Positions 15,665 to 28,720 are shown, counted from the stretch's first letter. The stretch is 64,000 nucleotides of DNA from Monodelphis domestica (GCF_027887165.1 NC_077235.1:53159895-53223894); one strand, 5' to 3'. The notes: generated by a model not told the origin, from the letters alone. Numbers and translations are program-made.

Positions 15665-15785
15665 GTTTACTTTATTAAATATTGTATTTCCCCAATTATA
15701 CATAATAACATACATTTTCTGAATTTCCAAGATCCAAATTGTTTCTCTCCCTCCCTCCTTCCCAGTACATATATTCAGATGCACA
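15665..15785 (-). repeat. L1 3'-UTR fragment, antisense
   Basis: ttgtatttccccaattatac ataataac and caaattgtttctctccctcc; sister to the piece at 7066. Confidence 0.5.
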
Positions 15786-16044
15786 AATACATATGTAGAA
15801 ATGTAGGATAAGGACTAACCACAGTACCTTGCCCAGATGTTCCAAGATTCGTGTGCAGACTGCTGAGACATGGCTGGGCAAGCAAGCAAAAACAGGAGCT
15901 CATTCTCAGCAGGCAGGAAGGTGGGGTGGGTCTAACAAGAAAGGTGCCACATCTGAATCCAGGTAGCCCTTCCTGGCTTCGACACATTCAAGGGCATCAG
16001 GTTGCTATTTAGCATGAGACTGGGTTGGTCTGGATTCCTCCCTC

Positions 16045-16262
16045 TCTTCTCTTTAACTCAGGGATTTACTTAGCCTAGAGTCTGTAAACTTCAATAAAAA
16101 TTTTCCATAACTGTGTTTTAATAGAATTGGCTTGTAATCCTGTATATTGGGAGGGGTTGCATTTAAAAACACGATTTTGAGAAAGGGGCCCATAGGCTTC
16201 ACCAGAATGCCAACAAGTCAGGGACATAAAACAGATTGAGAACCCCTGCAGCATTTCCTTTA
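16045..16262 (+). repeat. small hAT-like DNA transposon, family A
   Basis: tacttagcctagagtctgta aac start, ttttaatagaattggcttgt middle, gaaaggggcccataggcttc and ttgagaacccctgcag end. Confidence 0.5.
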
Positions 16263-16539
16263 GCATCTAGATGGATCTACATCTGTCCTTTCTTTCTGAT
16301 TTGATGTGTTTGCTCTTTGGATTAAAACAAAACACACACACACATACACACAAATCTATAGTTCCTGAACTCCTTCTAAAGACTTTTCTCTTTTACTTTT
16401 TTACGTATTTTTAATTTAGGGGTATATTTTGTTTTCATATCCCCTTCATTTCTAGATATATCCCTCTGCCCTACTCAGCTCCACAAAAGAGTCTACAAAG
16501 AATTCAAAGGAAAAGAAAAAACACAATGGTAAGGATGGA

Positions 16540-16692
16540 CTAAATTTCTAGCTTTAGCATCCTATGCTCTTGTGTGACCTTGACCAAATCAGTTCACCTC
16601 TCTGGACCCCAGTTTCTTCCTCTGTGAAATGAGGGGATTAAGCCAGCTAGCTTCTGAGGTTCCTTCCAGCTCTAAATTTAGGAGCCTAGCTG
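16540..16692 (+). repeat. MIR
   Basis: tgtgtgaccttgaccaaatc, ccccagtttcttcctctgtg and aggttccttccagctctaaa tail. Confidence 0.65.
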
Positions 16693-16849
16693 TGACTTTG
16701 GGCAGATCTCTTATATAAACTTTGCAATGGCCACATTGCTCCTTTCTCTGTCTTGATTGATGAATCAATTTGACCCTATACTATCCTCAATACTCAAGTG
16801 CCTTGGCCACTTGTCCTATTGTCAATCAAACCTCAAACCTAGATTCTTT

Positions 16850-18612
16850 CCAATTCCTCCTTCTCTGTGACTATTCACATACTACAGAATAGAGCTGGAG
16901 AAAAATCAAGAAACCTTACCAATCTGGGTTCACTAGAAATGCACGTTAACCTCAACTGGGCTCTCACTGTGGCAAGGCAATCCTTTCACACCTCCCTAAT
17001 CAGTTTACTCTCTCAGTAGCTATTTCAAGTCTTTTCACACCTCTTCAAGCCTACCATAGCATCCCCTCTTCCGCTGAATTGAGGGTAGATATATAGATCT
17101 GGAAATCACCCTCTCAGATGAACTGAGCCTCAGGACCTAGACTTCAAAGAAAAAACTAAGACCTCTTACCAAGAGCTCCCTCTTGGACCCTCCTCCTCAT
17201 TTAATATCTTCCCTCACTATTTCCTTCATTCTGATCTCTGAAGAAAAAACTCTTCTACATGAACCCTTGATCCCATATCTTCCCATTTTCTCCAATCAGC
17301 ACATATCTCTCTACCTCTTTTACTATAAACTTCTTGAGAAAGCTATCTATATTAGTGCCTCTACTTCCTCTCTAAACACTGGGCATTATAGCTTCAGACC
17401 TCATCATTCAATCAAAACTGCCTTCCTCGCCAAGGTTACCAGTGATCTCATCATTGCCAAATCCAATGGTCTTTTCTCAGTCCTCCTCCTTCTTGACGGC
17501 TCTTCAGCCTTTGACGCTGGTCATCACCCTTTCCTGGATATTCTTTCTTCTTTAAATTTTTGTGATATTAATTTTGTCTGGTCGTCCTATCTGACAGCTC
17601 CTTCTTCTAAGCCTCAGTTTTTTGGATTATCATCTGGGTCACATGTACTGTGTACTCCAAAGCACTGTCTTTAACCCTCTGATTTTTTTCTTCAATGTTA
17701 TCAGGCTTGGTGCCCTCATCAGCTTCCATGAATTTGATTATCTCTTTGTAGATGATTTCTAGATCTATATATCTACCTCCATCCCCTCTCTTGAGTTCTG
17801 GGCTGAAATTAACAACTATCTTTTGTACATCTCGAATTGGATATTCCATATATACCTCAAATTTAACATGTTTCAAACAGAATTCATTCTTTTCCCCAAA
17901 ATCCTTTTCTTTTTCTCAACTTTCCTATTACCAATAATGTCACCACTATGCTCCCAGTCACCCAAGCTGCCAACCTAAGTATCATCCTTGACCTTCATTC
18001 TCTTTCATCCCATGTATCCAACCTCTTGACAAATCTTGCCATCTCCACCTCAATCTTGCCATCTCCACCTCCTATGTGCTCCCATCTCTCCTCTGACACT
18101 GCCACCACTCTGCTGTAGGCCCTCATATTTAGATTACTACTCTAGTTGGTCTCCTCCCCACCTCACTTTGATCCATCCTCTATTCAGCTATCAAAAGGAT
18201 CCACCTAAAACTCAGGTTTGATCATGTTACATACACCTCAGTCCTCACTCCCATCGAATAAACTGCACTGGCTCCCTACTACTTCCAGCATCAAATATAC
18301 TATGAAACTCTGGGTTTGGCATTTTATGCCCTCCATAATTTGACTCCTTCCTACCTTTCCAGTCTTCTTACACTCTTACATTCTCCTCCTCTCTATGAAT
18401 CAGCTACACTAGCCTACTTGTAGTTCTATCCCTCATTTCCATGCCATTATATTGGTTATTCTCCATGCCTGCCATACTCTGCCCCCCCCCTTACCTTTGT
18501 CTCTTAGTTTACTAGCTTCCTTCAAGACTCAGCTCAAATCCTACCTTTTGCAGGAAGTCTTTTCCTATCCTCTCTACTTTCCCTCTTAGATTACCTTCCA
18601 TCTACTCTGTAT
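16850..18612 (+). mobile_element. L2 LINE, long 3' portion with reverse-transcriptase remnant
   Basis: One of the longest L2 relics in the window. The plus-strand frame 17183-17674 is open for 163 codons and contains SVLLLLDGSSAFDAGHHPFL, the decayed LLDLSAAFDTVDH reverse-transcriptase motif. Further on are taacatgtttcaaacag (NMSKTE block), agtatcatccttgacc, gtttgatcatgttacatac and aagactcagctcaaatcc, the standard L2 3' text. The 5' limit is uncertain. Confidence 0.75.
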
Positions 18613-18622
18613 ATCTATCTAC

Positions 18623-18660
<38 letters not shown>
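18612..18660. repeat. (ATCT)n microsatellite
   Basis: About twelve TATC units at the L2 3' end, where L2 commonly ends in short tandem units. Confidence 0.95.
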
Positions 18661-18661
<1 letters not shown>

Positions 18662-18724
18662 CTAAGCTACCTATATATAACTACCATATATATGTGTATA
18701 TCTATATATCTATATCTATATCTT

Positions 18725-19090
18725 GTTTCTTCAGCCACATTCATGGCTGGTAGGTCAAATTGCTTAAATCTACCTATTTTGTCAGGAGAAGTCTTCACAT
18801 GCTTGGGGTAGAAATCCCCTAATTCACTGATGAGTTTAAGGCCTGTTACCCTTAATTTGGTTTAGCTGCAGGTGCTGTGCAGTGCCTAGTGCTCGGGAGA
18901 CTGTTTTTTAGGCCATAGCCAGTTGTTTTGACTGTTACCTTGCCATTGGACTTCAATGACTCTGGAAACAAGTGAGTGATGGCTGATGACTTTGAGAAAC
19001 TCTGCCTCACTTCAGTTCAGTTAATTCACAAGTCAAGACATCACCCTGTGATGTCACTGGTCTTCTTCAAAGATGATGGACAAACTACAG
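18725..19090 (+). repeat. RTE-type 3' end or RTE-tailed repeat
   Basis: accttgccattggacttcaa tgactctgg, gctgatgactttgagaaact ctgcctcac and the terminal atgtcactggtcttcttcaa agatgatgg resemble the 3' ends of marsupial RTE elements as I remember them. Confidence 0.5.
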
Positions 19091-19591
19091 CAAGTTCCTA
19101 TTTATTTATATGTTGCTTCCAGTGAAGATTGGATTTTGCTCTCCCCTGATTGTAACAATGAAGGTACTTAGTTCTTCCCTGATTGTAAAGATTTAAATTG
19201 TAACTCATGTCTATTTTTCTATTTTAATTCCCATAAGTGTAAACACCCTACTTAAAAGTTAAGTATGGAGACCTGACTATTTTTAGATTCAATCAGAAAA
19301 AGTGGAAATATGGTACTTAAAAGTTAAGTATGAAGATCTGCCCGTTTAGATATAATCACCAAAAGTGCAAATATCCCACTTAATCATGAAGTAGGAAGTC
19401 TGTGACCCACGTGTGAGATAGTGGGTAATGAGTCAGAATCAACTAATTGCCTTCTGGGCAGTCCTAGAGCAGAGCTCCAGCTGTGATTGGTAGACGTGGA
19501 ATTAGGGGAAGTGACACAAGAAAAAAGGACATTAAAAGAAAGAGATTCCCTTTTCCTGCCAGTAGATAGATTCCCCAGTGGCGCAGGTGCC

Positions 19592-20690
<1,099 letters not shown>

Positions 20691-21189
20691 CTCTGTACTC
20701 AGTCCTTCTGGGAGTTTGATTTGGAACTTTCACAGGGGAGTGGAACCTCCTGTGAGAGACAGTTCTTCATTTTTGGAAGTAGAGACAGGAGGAATTCATG
20801 CTTTTGAGTTGAGGCTGGTGAAGAGTGGCAGAAGGATCTGCTGACTGGAATGACACGTGGTGAGTGAAAAACTGACCTTTAACTGCTGGATTTTTCTGAA
20901 TAGGCTTTCCCAGGTCTTGGCTACAAGGGCTGAGGCCTATCCAGTTGAGGACTAAATTCCCCTTCCTAGTTTTTGAGCCAGGGGCTGGAGATAAATTACT
21001 TAGTGCTCAGGCTAGACTTCCTACCTTATCCTCAGTCTAATTTCTTGCTTCACTCTTTCTACATTTTGTAAATAAATTGTAAATAAAATCTCTTGGAATT
21101 AATTAAGTTCCTGGTGACCAAACTCTTAAATAATCAAGTCCAACCCTTTAAAAAATTAACCCCTTTTCCCCTTACACTCCTCCATTAGG

Positions 21190-22080
21190 ATGTATGCACC
21201 TGATGAAGAAATCAAAGCAGTCAAGAGTCAGATGAAAAAATACTCTAAATGACTACTGATAAGAGAAATGCAAATTAAAATAACTCTGAAGTACCACTTC
21301 ATACTGTAAGTACAGGGACACTTATGCATTGTTGGTGGAATGGTGAACTGATACAACCATTCTTGAGATCAATTTGGAAACATGCTCAAAGGGCTATAAA
21401 ACTGCATACCCTTTGATCCTGTAATATCACTACTAGGTCTGTACCCTAAAAGAGACAAAAGGAAAAGGACCTATTTGTACAAAAATATTTATAGCAACTT
21501 TTTTATGGCAGCAAAGAATTGGAGTTTGAGGGGATGCCCATCAATTGGGGAATGGCTGAACAGGTTGTGGTATATGATTGAGATGGAATACTATTGTGCT
21601 ACAAGAAATGACAAGCAAAACAATTCCAGAAAACACTGGAAAGACTTATATGAACTGATACAAAGTGAAGTGAACAGAACCGGGAGAACACTGTATACAG
21701 TAAAGCAATATTGTATGATGATCAACTGTGAATGACTTAGCTATTATCAGCAATATAATGATCTAAGACATTTCAGAAGGATTTGTGATGAAAATGTTAT
21801 AAAGAACAGATGGAGTCTGAATGTAGATCGAAGCATACTTTTTTTTAACTTTATTTTTCTTGGGGGTTTTTTGGCCTGTGTTTTCTTTCACGATATGACT
21901 AATATGGAAATATGTTTTGCATGACTGCACATGTATAATCTATATCAAACTGCTTGCCATCTCAGGGAAGGAGGAAGGAAGAGGGAAGGAGGGGAAGGAG
22001 AGAATTTGGAATTCAAAAAATTTTAAAACAAATGTTAGAAATTGTTTTATATGTAATTTAGAAATTTTTAACAAAAGAAA
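21190..22080 (+). mobile_element. L1, 5'-truncated: ORF2 3' end and 3' UTR
   Basis: ctgataagagaaatgcaaat (LIREMQI) and the frame at 21475-21735 with WSLRGCPSIGEWLNRLWYMI, the marsupial L1 ORF2 C terminus. Followed by a 3' UTR ending in an A-rich tail just before a SINE. Diverged more than the copies at 30455 and 58087. Confidence 0.75.
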
Positions 22081-22085
22081 AATCT

Positions 22086-22280
22086 GGGGGCAGCTGGACG
22101 TCTCAGTGGATAGAGAGACAGGCCTGGAGATGGGAGGTCCTAGATTCAAATTTGACCTCAGATACTTCCTAGCTGGGCGACCCTGGGCAAGTCACTTTAC
22201 CCCATTGCCTAGGCCTTACTGCTCTTCTGCCTTAGAATCAATATACATTATTGATTCAAAGATTGAAGGTAAAGATTTTT
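22086..22280 (+). repeat. marsupial tRNA-headed SINE (MAR1/WSINE-like)
   Basis: gggggcagctggacgtctca, gacctcagatacttcctagc, ccctgggcaagtcactttac and agaatcaatatacattattg; nearly complete, next to the L1 A-tail. Confidence 0.75.
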
Positions 22281-22334
22281 TTAAAATTAAAAAAATAGGA
22301 AAAATATGAGTAAAAAGAAAAGAAATTAGAATAT

Positions 22335-22800
22335 ATTCTCCTTAAGGACAGGAAATGTTTTTTGCCTTCTTTCACATCCCAAGTACTTAGCACAGTGCCT
22401 GGCACATAGTAGGCACATAGTAAATGCTTGACTGATTCTCCTCCATGAACCCCATTGTCTAACTACATCTGTCTATGTTGCTGTTCTTTACAGACACACC
22501 CATTCATCTCCCACCTCTGTGCCTTTGTATTGGCTGTCCCCCTTGCCTAGAATGCTTTCCCTCCTTATCTCTAGCTCCTGGCTTCCTTCAAGGCTCAGCT
22601 CAAATCCCTCCTTCTTCAGGAGGTGTCCTTTCCCAGTATCATTTTCAGTTAGTGCATTCCCTCAGAAATTACCTTCCATCTACACTGCATGTATCACATA
22701 TGTTATAGATATATATATGTATATATATATATATAGTTATTTGCATATGGTCTCACCAGTTAGAATAGGAGCTCTATGAAGGTAGGAACCATATTTTTTT
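22335..22800 (+). repeat. L2 3'-end fragments
   Basis: cacagtgcctggcacatagt aggcacatag followed by ttggctgtcccccttgccta gaatgcttt, ttcaaggctcagctcaaatc and gagctctatgaaggtagg. At least two L2 ends are adjacent. Confidence 0.6.
22703..22735. repeat. (TA)n microsatellite
   Basis: Alternating TA with two GTATA interruptions inside the L2 fragment. Confidence 0.9.
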
Positions 22801-22824
22801 CCTGTCTTCGTATCCCCAGTGATC

Positions 22825-22955
22825 AGTCCTATGTGTGACCTTTGGGTGAATCCCTTCCCGAACTCTCTGGGGCTCAGTTTCCTCATCTGTAAATGAGGGG
22901 GTTGGATTAATTGGCCTCTGAGGTCGCCCTTCCAGCTCTACCTCCATCAGAGGCC
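22825..22955 (+). repeat. MIR 3' half
   Basis: ggggctcagtttcctcatct gtaaatgagggggttggatt and gcccttccagctctacc. Confidence 0.65.
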
Positions 22956-23194
22956 TTGGCAAAGCTCCCGCCCACTCAGCCCAAGGATGGAAGATAGCAC
23001 TAGGCTTAACCCTCAAGCTCCCTGAGCTGCTGGCTGAGGAAGGGCAAGGGGGAGGCTGGTCAGCCTGGAAAAGAGGAAAGAAAGGGAAGTCCAGAGGGTG
23101 CGGACCTCTTCCCCCCTTTACATCTTTATTTAAATAGGAAGAAGAAAAGGCAGGGAAGGAGTGGAATAAAGCAAGCCAATAGCCTAGGTCATCG

Positions 23195-23402
23195 GATCAT
23201 AGGTGATGGGATCAGAGTTTAAGAGGTAGAAGTTAACCCAGAAAACATTGAATCTAGCCTCTTCATTTTACAGATGATGAAAACTGAAGCCCACCCATGT
23301 GATAGGATTTGATAGGATGACACAGCTAGTGTCTTGAGGCAGGATTCAAACCTTCCTGATTCCAAGTCTAGGGTTCCATCCATTACACTATGGTTTTCTG
23401 TC
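23195..23402 (-). repeat. MIR, near full length, antisense
   Basis: cattttacagatgatgaaaa ctgaagccc, gacacagctagtgtcttgag and ttcctgattccaagtctag. Confidence 0.65.
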
Positions 23403-23479
23403 CCAAAACCCAGTCTCAGAATCTGAACCGCAGCCCTCACCCCTTAGCACCTGGGTACAGGAGCTCTAGGTATCATTGT

Positions 23480-23640
23480 CACCTTAGAAAAACACAGCTT
23501 TAGAGCTAGAAGGGACCTCACAGCTCATCCAATACAACTTCTTCAGTTTACACAGGAGGACACTAAGATTGAAGGAGTGAAAGAGACTTACCTAAGGGAA
23601 GCCCAGATCTTCTGCCTCCAGAACTACTCACTGTCCCACC
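23480..23640 (-). repeat. MIR fragment, antisense
   Basis: tttagagctagaagggacct cacagctcatc and ggaggacactaagattgaag. Confidence 0.5.
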
Positions 23641-23660
23641 CTCCTTCTGGTCCTCTATAT

Positions 23661-23878
23661 CTGTGGTGTCGAACCTATGGTACACATGCCAGAGGTGGGG
23701 CACTCACCTCTCTGTCCTCTCTGTGGGCACACCCACTATTGCCCCAGCATAGAGTTCACCAGTTTATTACTAGAGAGCCAGAGGAACTGGGGATGGGCTG
23801 CTCCTCTCTCTCTCTCTCTCCACAAAGTTTAGCAGTTTGGGCACTTGGTCTCTAAAAGGTTCAGGTTCACCATCACTG
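23661..23878 (+). repeat. small hAT-like DNA transposon, family C
   Basis: Starts ctgtggtgtcgaacctatgg and ends ggttcaccatcactg, imperfect inverted ends. The middle (agttcaccagtttattacta gagagcc) is shared with the copy at 27757. Confidence 0.55.
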
Positions 23879-24834
23879 GTCTAGAAGATGAACTGATTGC
23901 CTTGGGGCAAATGACTAGTTATAGGCTGAAGCTCAAATTATGTTTCTTTGCCTTCTCTTCTCCCCATCCTCCTCAATCCTCTTTTTGCCTACAAATACAG
24001 TGGTTGTCAGGCTTGCTTCCTGCCCCCCAATCCTTGTTTTCCAAGCCCCTATCCCTGAGGCCTCCCATCCTCCTCTTGCATTCATTGCCCCCGGGGAGAA
24101 CAAAGGAAAGGCTACATGATCCTCTGGATCCACCAAGGCAAGTGGGAAAGGATGCTGGGCTGGGCTCATTGACTCAGAATAAAAGCCAAAGGGATGTGGA
24201 GGGTTATTACCTGCCTCCCAGGGTGGCTGTGTGGGCCGAGCTTTGGAAATCAGACAGCACTTAGAGCAATGGGCGCTTTGGCATTCTCGTGACTGCCATC
24301 TGAATTGTTGTTATTAATGATTCTCACAAGGCTGAGTGATCACTGAGCACAGCCCCCTCATTTTACAGAGAGGGAAACCTAGGTCCAGTAGTGAACTATC
24401 GACAGGAGGAAGCTCCCCCCCTAGACAAAGCAGTGCTGTTTCTCCCCTTCCCTAAATGAGGACCAAGCCTTAGAGCAGATGCCCATTGTTTGGGTAGAGG
24501 CAGAGAGCGGGTAGAAACAGCAGAGCTCCTGGCAAAGGAAGGGAAGATCTCTCCTGCTCTGTCTCCACTGCTGGAGGCTGCCTTTCATTAGGAGTCTGGT
24601 AAAAGGTGACAGAAACTCTTGGCCTGGCCTATGGACTATGGCATGGCAGAGAGAGTGGGGAGAGCCCTGGGCGTTCTGAAGGGGGACTAGCCCAAGAGAC
24701 CTCTGCCCTGCCTTGCCCTACAAATCCCAATTGATGCTCCCGTTGTAAACATCTGCCCTGTTTGAACTTCCAAGATCCTTAGTTTCTCTTTCCACCTCTC
24801 TTGGGTGTGAGAAGTGACCTCCAAGGCCATGTTT

Positions 24835-25560
24835 CTATCCCAGGTGCTTAGCAGTACCAGGTACGCAGTAGACACTTCCTAAGGACTTGGGGATTGATTG
24901 ATGCATTAGTCCTATCCCACCTGAGCCTGAAGAAGAAGCTCACTCTGTCCCCACTGCCTCCACTCCAGCCTTCATCGGGCTATGGGAAGAATTATTCCAA
25001 CACAGGGATCTTGGCCCTCTTCTTGCTAAAATATCAGTGCAAGCTCCACTCCCTGGCATTCAAGGCTCTCCATAGTCTAATACCACCCTCTTTTCCCTGT
25101 CTTATTTCATATCACTTCCCTACATGAACTCTTACTCCTAGCCAACTGGGGCATTACTTCATGGCCCAGACATACCCCAAGGGTATATTTATATATTTAT
25201 TTATATCATTTATATCTTTGCTCAGGCTGTTTCCTGTGCCTGGCCTGCTGGCCCTCCTCTTCCTCCCCAAATATATGTATTGTACTAAAGCACCGGTGTT
25301 TAGTAACTGTGTCTCCTAGGTTATTTCCCCCCTTGGGGAGAGGGGAGGAAGGAGAAAATCCGAATCCCAAAATGGCAGAAAACAATTGTCAAAAATGGTT
25401 TCTAGCCATAATTGGAAAAAATTCTTAAAATCCCTACTGGATCATCAAAAGCCAATTGTCCAGGAAGTCCTCCCTGATTTCCTTGGCACAGCTGACCTTT
25501 CCTCTGAGTCTTCTGTTCCTTCAGCCCTTCTGTGGAGTAACAGTGATTATTCGAGTTGTT
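24835..25560 (+). repeat. L2 fragments, at least two adjacent ends
   Basis: caggtgcttagcagtaccag (L2 end), then catagtctaataccaccctc, ttgctcaggctgtttcctgt and aagtcctccctgatttcctt. Confidence 0.5.
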
Positions 25561-25894
25561 CTGTTGGGACTCCTCTTATCAGTGGAGTGTGTTAATCTCT
25601 CAAGGCTCAGGAAACAAATCTCCGAAAGCTCTGCCAGCTGCTCTGTGCCCGCCCTGAACCTGGCACACACCAAGGGCTTTATCAGTGGGGATACATCCCG
25701 TTGCTAGATGAGAATCCTGAAAATGATAGAATGTACAGAGGAAGAATGTTTCTCTTGGTCCCACCCACACAGTGCTGGGGGAAAGGGAAGGGGGAGCTTT
25801 TTCAGCCGCTCTCAAAAAAGGCCCTGCACTCTCTTTCTCTGTGAATCTGGGCAGGGAGGGTCTCAGTTCCTACACCTCTAAAATGACAGAGCTG

Positions 25895-26110
25895 ACCGTT
25901 AGGTGCTGCCCGAGGCATCCTCGAAGCAGCCCTTTTACAGATGAGGAAACTGAGGCTTGGGTGGAGAAGGGATCTGCCTAAGGATCTGAGCCCAGAAAGG
26001 CCTGACTGCACGCCAGACACCTGCCTTCCACTTAGATGGTCCAGCCCTCTGTCATTTTACAGATGGAGACACTGGAATCCTGGGTGAGAAGGGAGCTCGC
26101 TCAGGCCCCC
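25895..26110 (-). repeat. two MIR fragments, antisense
   Basis: ttttacagatgaggaaactg aggcttggg at about 25934 and cattttacagatggagacac tgg at about 26054. Confidence 0.5.
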
Positions 26111-26149
26111 CAGTTACTGGGTTCCAGCCCAGGTTGTCAGTTCCTCGGG

Positions 26150-26290
26150 CTAACCGTGTGGCCTTAGAGACGTCTTGCCCCCTCGGCCCCGCCCCGAACC
26201 CTGCCTCAGTTTCCTCCTGTGTAAAATGAGTGGGCTGGATGAGATGACTTCAGACCCTTCCTGCTCAAGCCTGCCGGGGCTTCCCGGAGT
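26150..26290 (+). repeat. MIR 3' half
   Basis: tgcctcagtttcctcctgtg taaaatgagtgggctggatg. Confidence 0.6.
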
Positions 26291-26740
26291 AGGGGGAGTG
26301 GGGACTGGAAAGCCGAGCCAGAGGGGAAGTTTCCAGGGCTGGGCCGGCCGAAGGGGGATCCTGATGAGTCAGCGGTTCCTGGCCTCGCTCTCGGGTGCCT
26401 TCGTGGCTGCCTGGGGGGAACCGGGAGCCCCTGCCCTGGGCGGCGGGAAGGGGGTGGAGGAGGGAGAGAGCTTGGGGCGGGGCTCGCGAGCCTGCCGGGG
26501 TGGCGGCTGGGGTCCAATGAGCTGGGGCCCCTGGGCTTCGCCTCCCGCCCTGCCCCTCCCTGCCCCAAGTAGTTCCCCAAGTCTTGGGAGAGTTGAGCCC
26601 GGCTCAGAGCCCTGAACGCCACCGCCAGGATTCCCAAGAGGCCTTCGCGAGCAGCCTCCGCCCCGGGATCTGCCTTGCCCAAGCTCGTTCAGTAGGTGGC
26701 GGCGCTGAGGAAATACTGGGGACGGGCGAGGGAAGCTGCT
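26290..26740. promoter_or_regulatory. GC-rich patch with MARE/NF-E2-like motif
   Basis: A GC-rich, CpG-containing block unlike its AT-richer neighbours. It carries TGATGAGTCAGC (26362-26373), a close NF-E2/MAF-recognition element. Could be an enhancer or minor promoter upstream of the main CpG island. No exon is demonstrable. Confidence 0.3.
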
Positions 26741-26864
26741 CTTGCTTGTCTGGAACCGGGGAGGTCTGGGAAGTCTGGGAGGTCTGGGAGACAGAACACC
26801 ATTACCCCGAATTCAGAGTTGGCCCTTCACCCATTCCCGTGCCCAGCTCTGATTTGGAGGCCTA

Positions 26865-26992
26865 GGAACCCTGATTCCCACCCTGGCTGTGTGACCTTGG
26901 ACCAGTCCCTTTCCCTCTTTGGGCCTCCATTCCAATATGAAATGAGAGGGTTGGATCAGGAACTCTTTAAGGGTCCTCCTTTCAGCTCAGCC
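26865..26992 (+). repeat. MIR
   Basis: tggctgtgtgaccttggacc agtccctttccctctttggg and the gagagggttggatcaggaac tail. Confidence 0.6.
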
Positions 26993-27570
26993 TGGCCCAG
27001 AACCTGTTCCAGACCCATCCTTACCCTCAACTTCCACCCCCAAGTGCTCAGTTGCCCCCAGGCTGGTCTCATATTGGGGCTCAACCCAGTCCCCCCAGGC
27101 TGTATCCTGTGCTTCAAGCCAAGAAGGCATGTAGATCTACTTTCAGATTAGGCAAGGTGGCCCCAAAGAACTGCTCTGAATCCTGGGCATGTGCCCAAGT
27201 GGCTGTTACTAAGACCCACTTCAGAAGTGTGGCCTGGCAGCTGAGGGTGGGCAGATATGGAGGGGAACCTGATTTAGCGACTCACAAGTTCAATACCTAC
27301 TGGAGCTTAGTCAGGCTAAGAGAGGTTGGCCATCTTAGGACCCTGGCACCTGTGGGTGCTCTTCAAGGATCAGAACCTAGCACAGTAGGCATCCAAATGT
27401 GTGCTAATCATAGCAGAGGAGGGCTCAAACTCAGATGGTAGCCACTGACTATTGATGATTAAATTAGAGAGGAGGGGAGTTAGCACTTTCCAGATAACAG
27501 ATATTTAATGAGTATTGACTGACTGATTGATTGAAATGAAACCTGTATCTGTCACAGTACCTTGATTGGG
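26993..27570. other. no gene recognised
   Basis: Several short ORFs overlap but none resembles a known protein or has splice support. A short L2-like end may lie near 27500. Confidence 0.45.
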
Positions 27571-27574
27571 AAGT

Positions 27575-27750
27575 CATTCTGGTGAGTGAGATGAGCTCTG
27601 CAGTCAGAAGATGTGGGTTCAAATCCCACCTCTCTGTGATCTTTTGGCAAGTCAGGCCATTTCTCTTGGCTTCAGTTTCCCTGTCTGTAAGAGTAAGAGA
27701 ATTGAACTAGATGGGTCTCTGAGGTCCCTTTCAATTAAAGATCTGAGATC
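27575..27750 (+). repeat. MIR, near full length
   Basis: tctgcagtcagaagatgtgg gttcaaatccc, ctgtaagagtaagagaattg aac and gaggtccctttcaattaaag. Confidence 0.7.
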
Positions 27751-27756
27751 TTAGAC

Positions 27757-28052
27757 CAGTGATGGTGAACCTATGGCATGGGTGACAAAGATGGCACACA
27801 GAGCACTCTCTGTGGACAACAAAGCCACCCCCTCCACCAGAGCTCATTACTAGAAAGGCAAAGGAACTTGGCCAGAGTTGCTCCCTTCCCCCTCTTTACA
27901 CTTGCTGAGGACATTCCTCACTTCACCTACCCCTCTGCCCAACAGCCCAATGGAAGCACTTCCAACCTCCCCTGTGTGGGGTAAGGGGGTGGTACCACAC
28001 ATGGACTCTGTGGGGGTCTGGCAATCTGCCTTTAAAAGGTTCACCATCACCA
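27757..28052 (+). mobile_element. hAT-type nonautonomous DNA transposon, family C
   Basis: Begins CAGTGATGGTGAACC and ends GGTTCACCATCAC plus two bases, clear inverted terminal repeats. The flanking octamers tcttagac (27749-27756) and tcctaggc (28053-28060) match at six of eight bases, fitting the 8-bp duplication of hAT elements. No transposase remains. Confidence 0.65.
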
Positions 28053-28069
28053 TCCTAGGCTAGGAATCA

Positions 28070-28260
28070 TAGGTTTAAACCCAGGTTCTTCTGACTACCT
28101 GTGAGACCTTGGGCAAGATGCCTTTGAAGGTCCCTTCTCTCTCCAAAGCTGGAAGCTTGGAAGTCCCTTCACCTCAGTGGAACTTCCTTCCCTCTTCTCT
28201 AAAATAGGATGCTCAAACTAAATTATGTGTGAGGGCCCTTTCAGGTCTATCCCCTATGGC
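28070..28260 (+). repeat. MIR fragment
   Basis: ctgtgagaccttgggcaaga and gtgagggccctttcaggtct; decayed. Confidence 0.4.
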
Positions 28261-28424
28261 CTTCCCCTTAAGCTGGCTTTCCCTGGAATCTAGGGACCTG
28301 ACACCCTTTGCCCTTTACAGACTCCTAGATTTCCACAGGGTTAAAGGAGTTCTTAGGTCAGCTAGGCCAACCCTTTTCAGGGTGGATGTCTGGCCAGCAT
28401 TCTAGAACTATGGCAGAAGGAAGC

Positions 28425-28720
28425 AATCAACCAACCAGTAAACGTTTCCCCAGGGCCTACTCCGTACCAGGCACTATGCTAAACTCTAGGAATGCCAAGA
28501 CAAGAAAATGAGGTAGTCCCTGTTTTGGAGATGGCAGATACCCATAAGAGATCATTGGGCCTACTCCTCCACCTTCAGGAAGGTGAAGAGCTCTTATTAA
28601 CCTCATTTCTGGTACAGCTAATACCAATAAGAATGTAAGCTCCAGGAGGACAGGAACTGTTTTTCCTAGTATAATGTCTGGCACCTAATTAACATTTGTG
28701 CGATTGGATTGAACTGAATT
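28425..28720. repeat. L2 3'-end fragments, both orientations
   Basis: ggcctactccgtaccaggca ctatgc (antisense type) and gaatgtaagctccaggagga caggaactg (sense type). Confidence 0.45.

Noticed and set aside
17183-17674. 163-codon ORF as a host gene
   Set aside because: It contains the decayed L2 reverse-transcriptase motif, so it is transposon-derived.
26175-26682. 146- and 158-codon ORFs in the GC-rich patch
   Set aside because: Overlapping opposite strands, starting in a MIR, low-complexity Pro/Gly/Ser composition.
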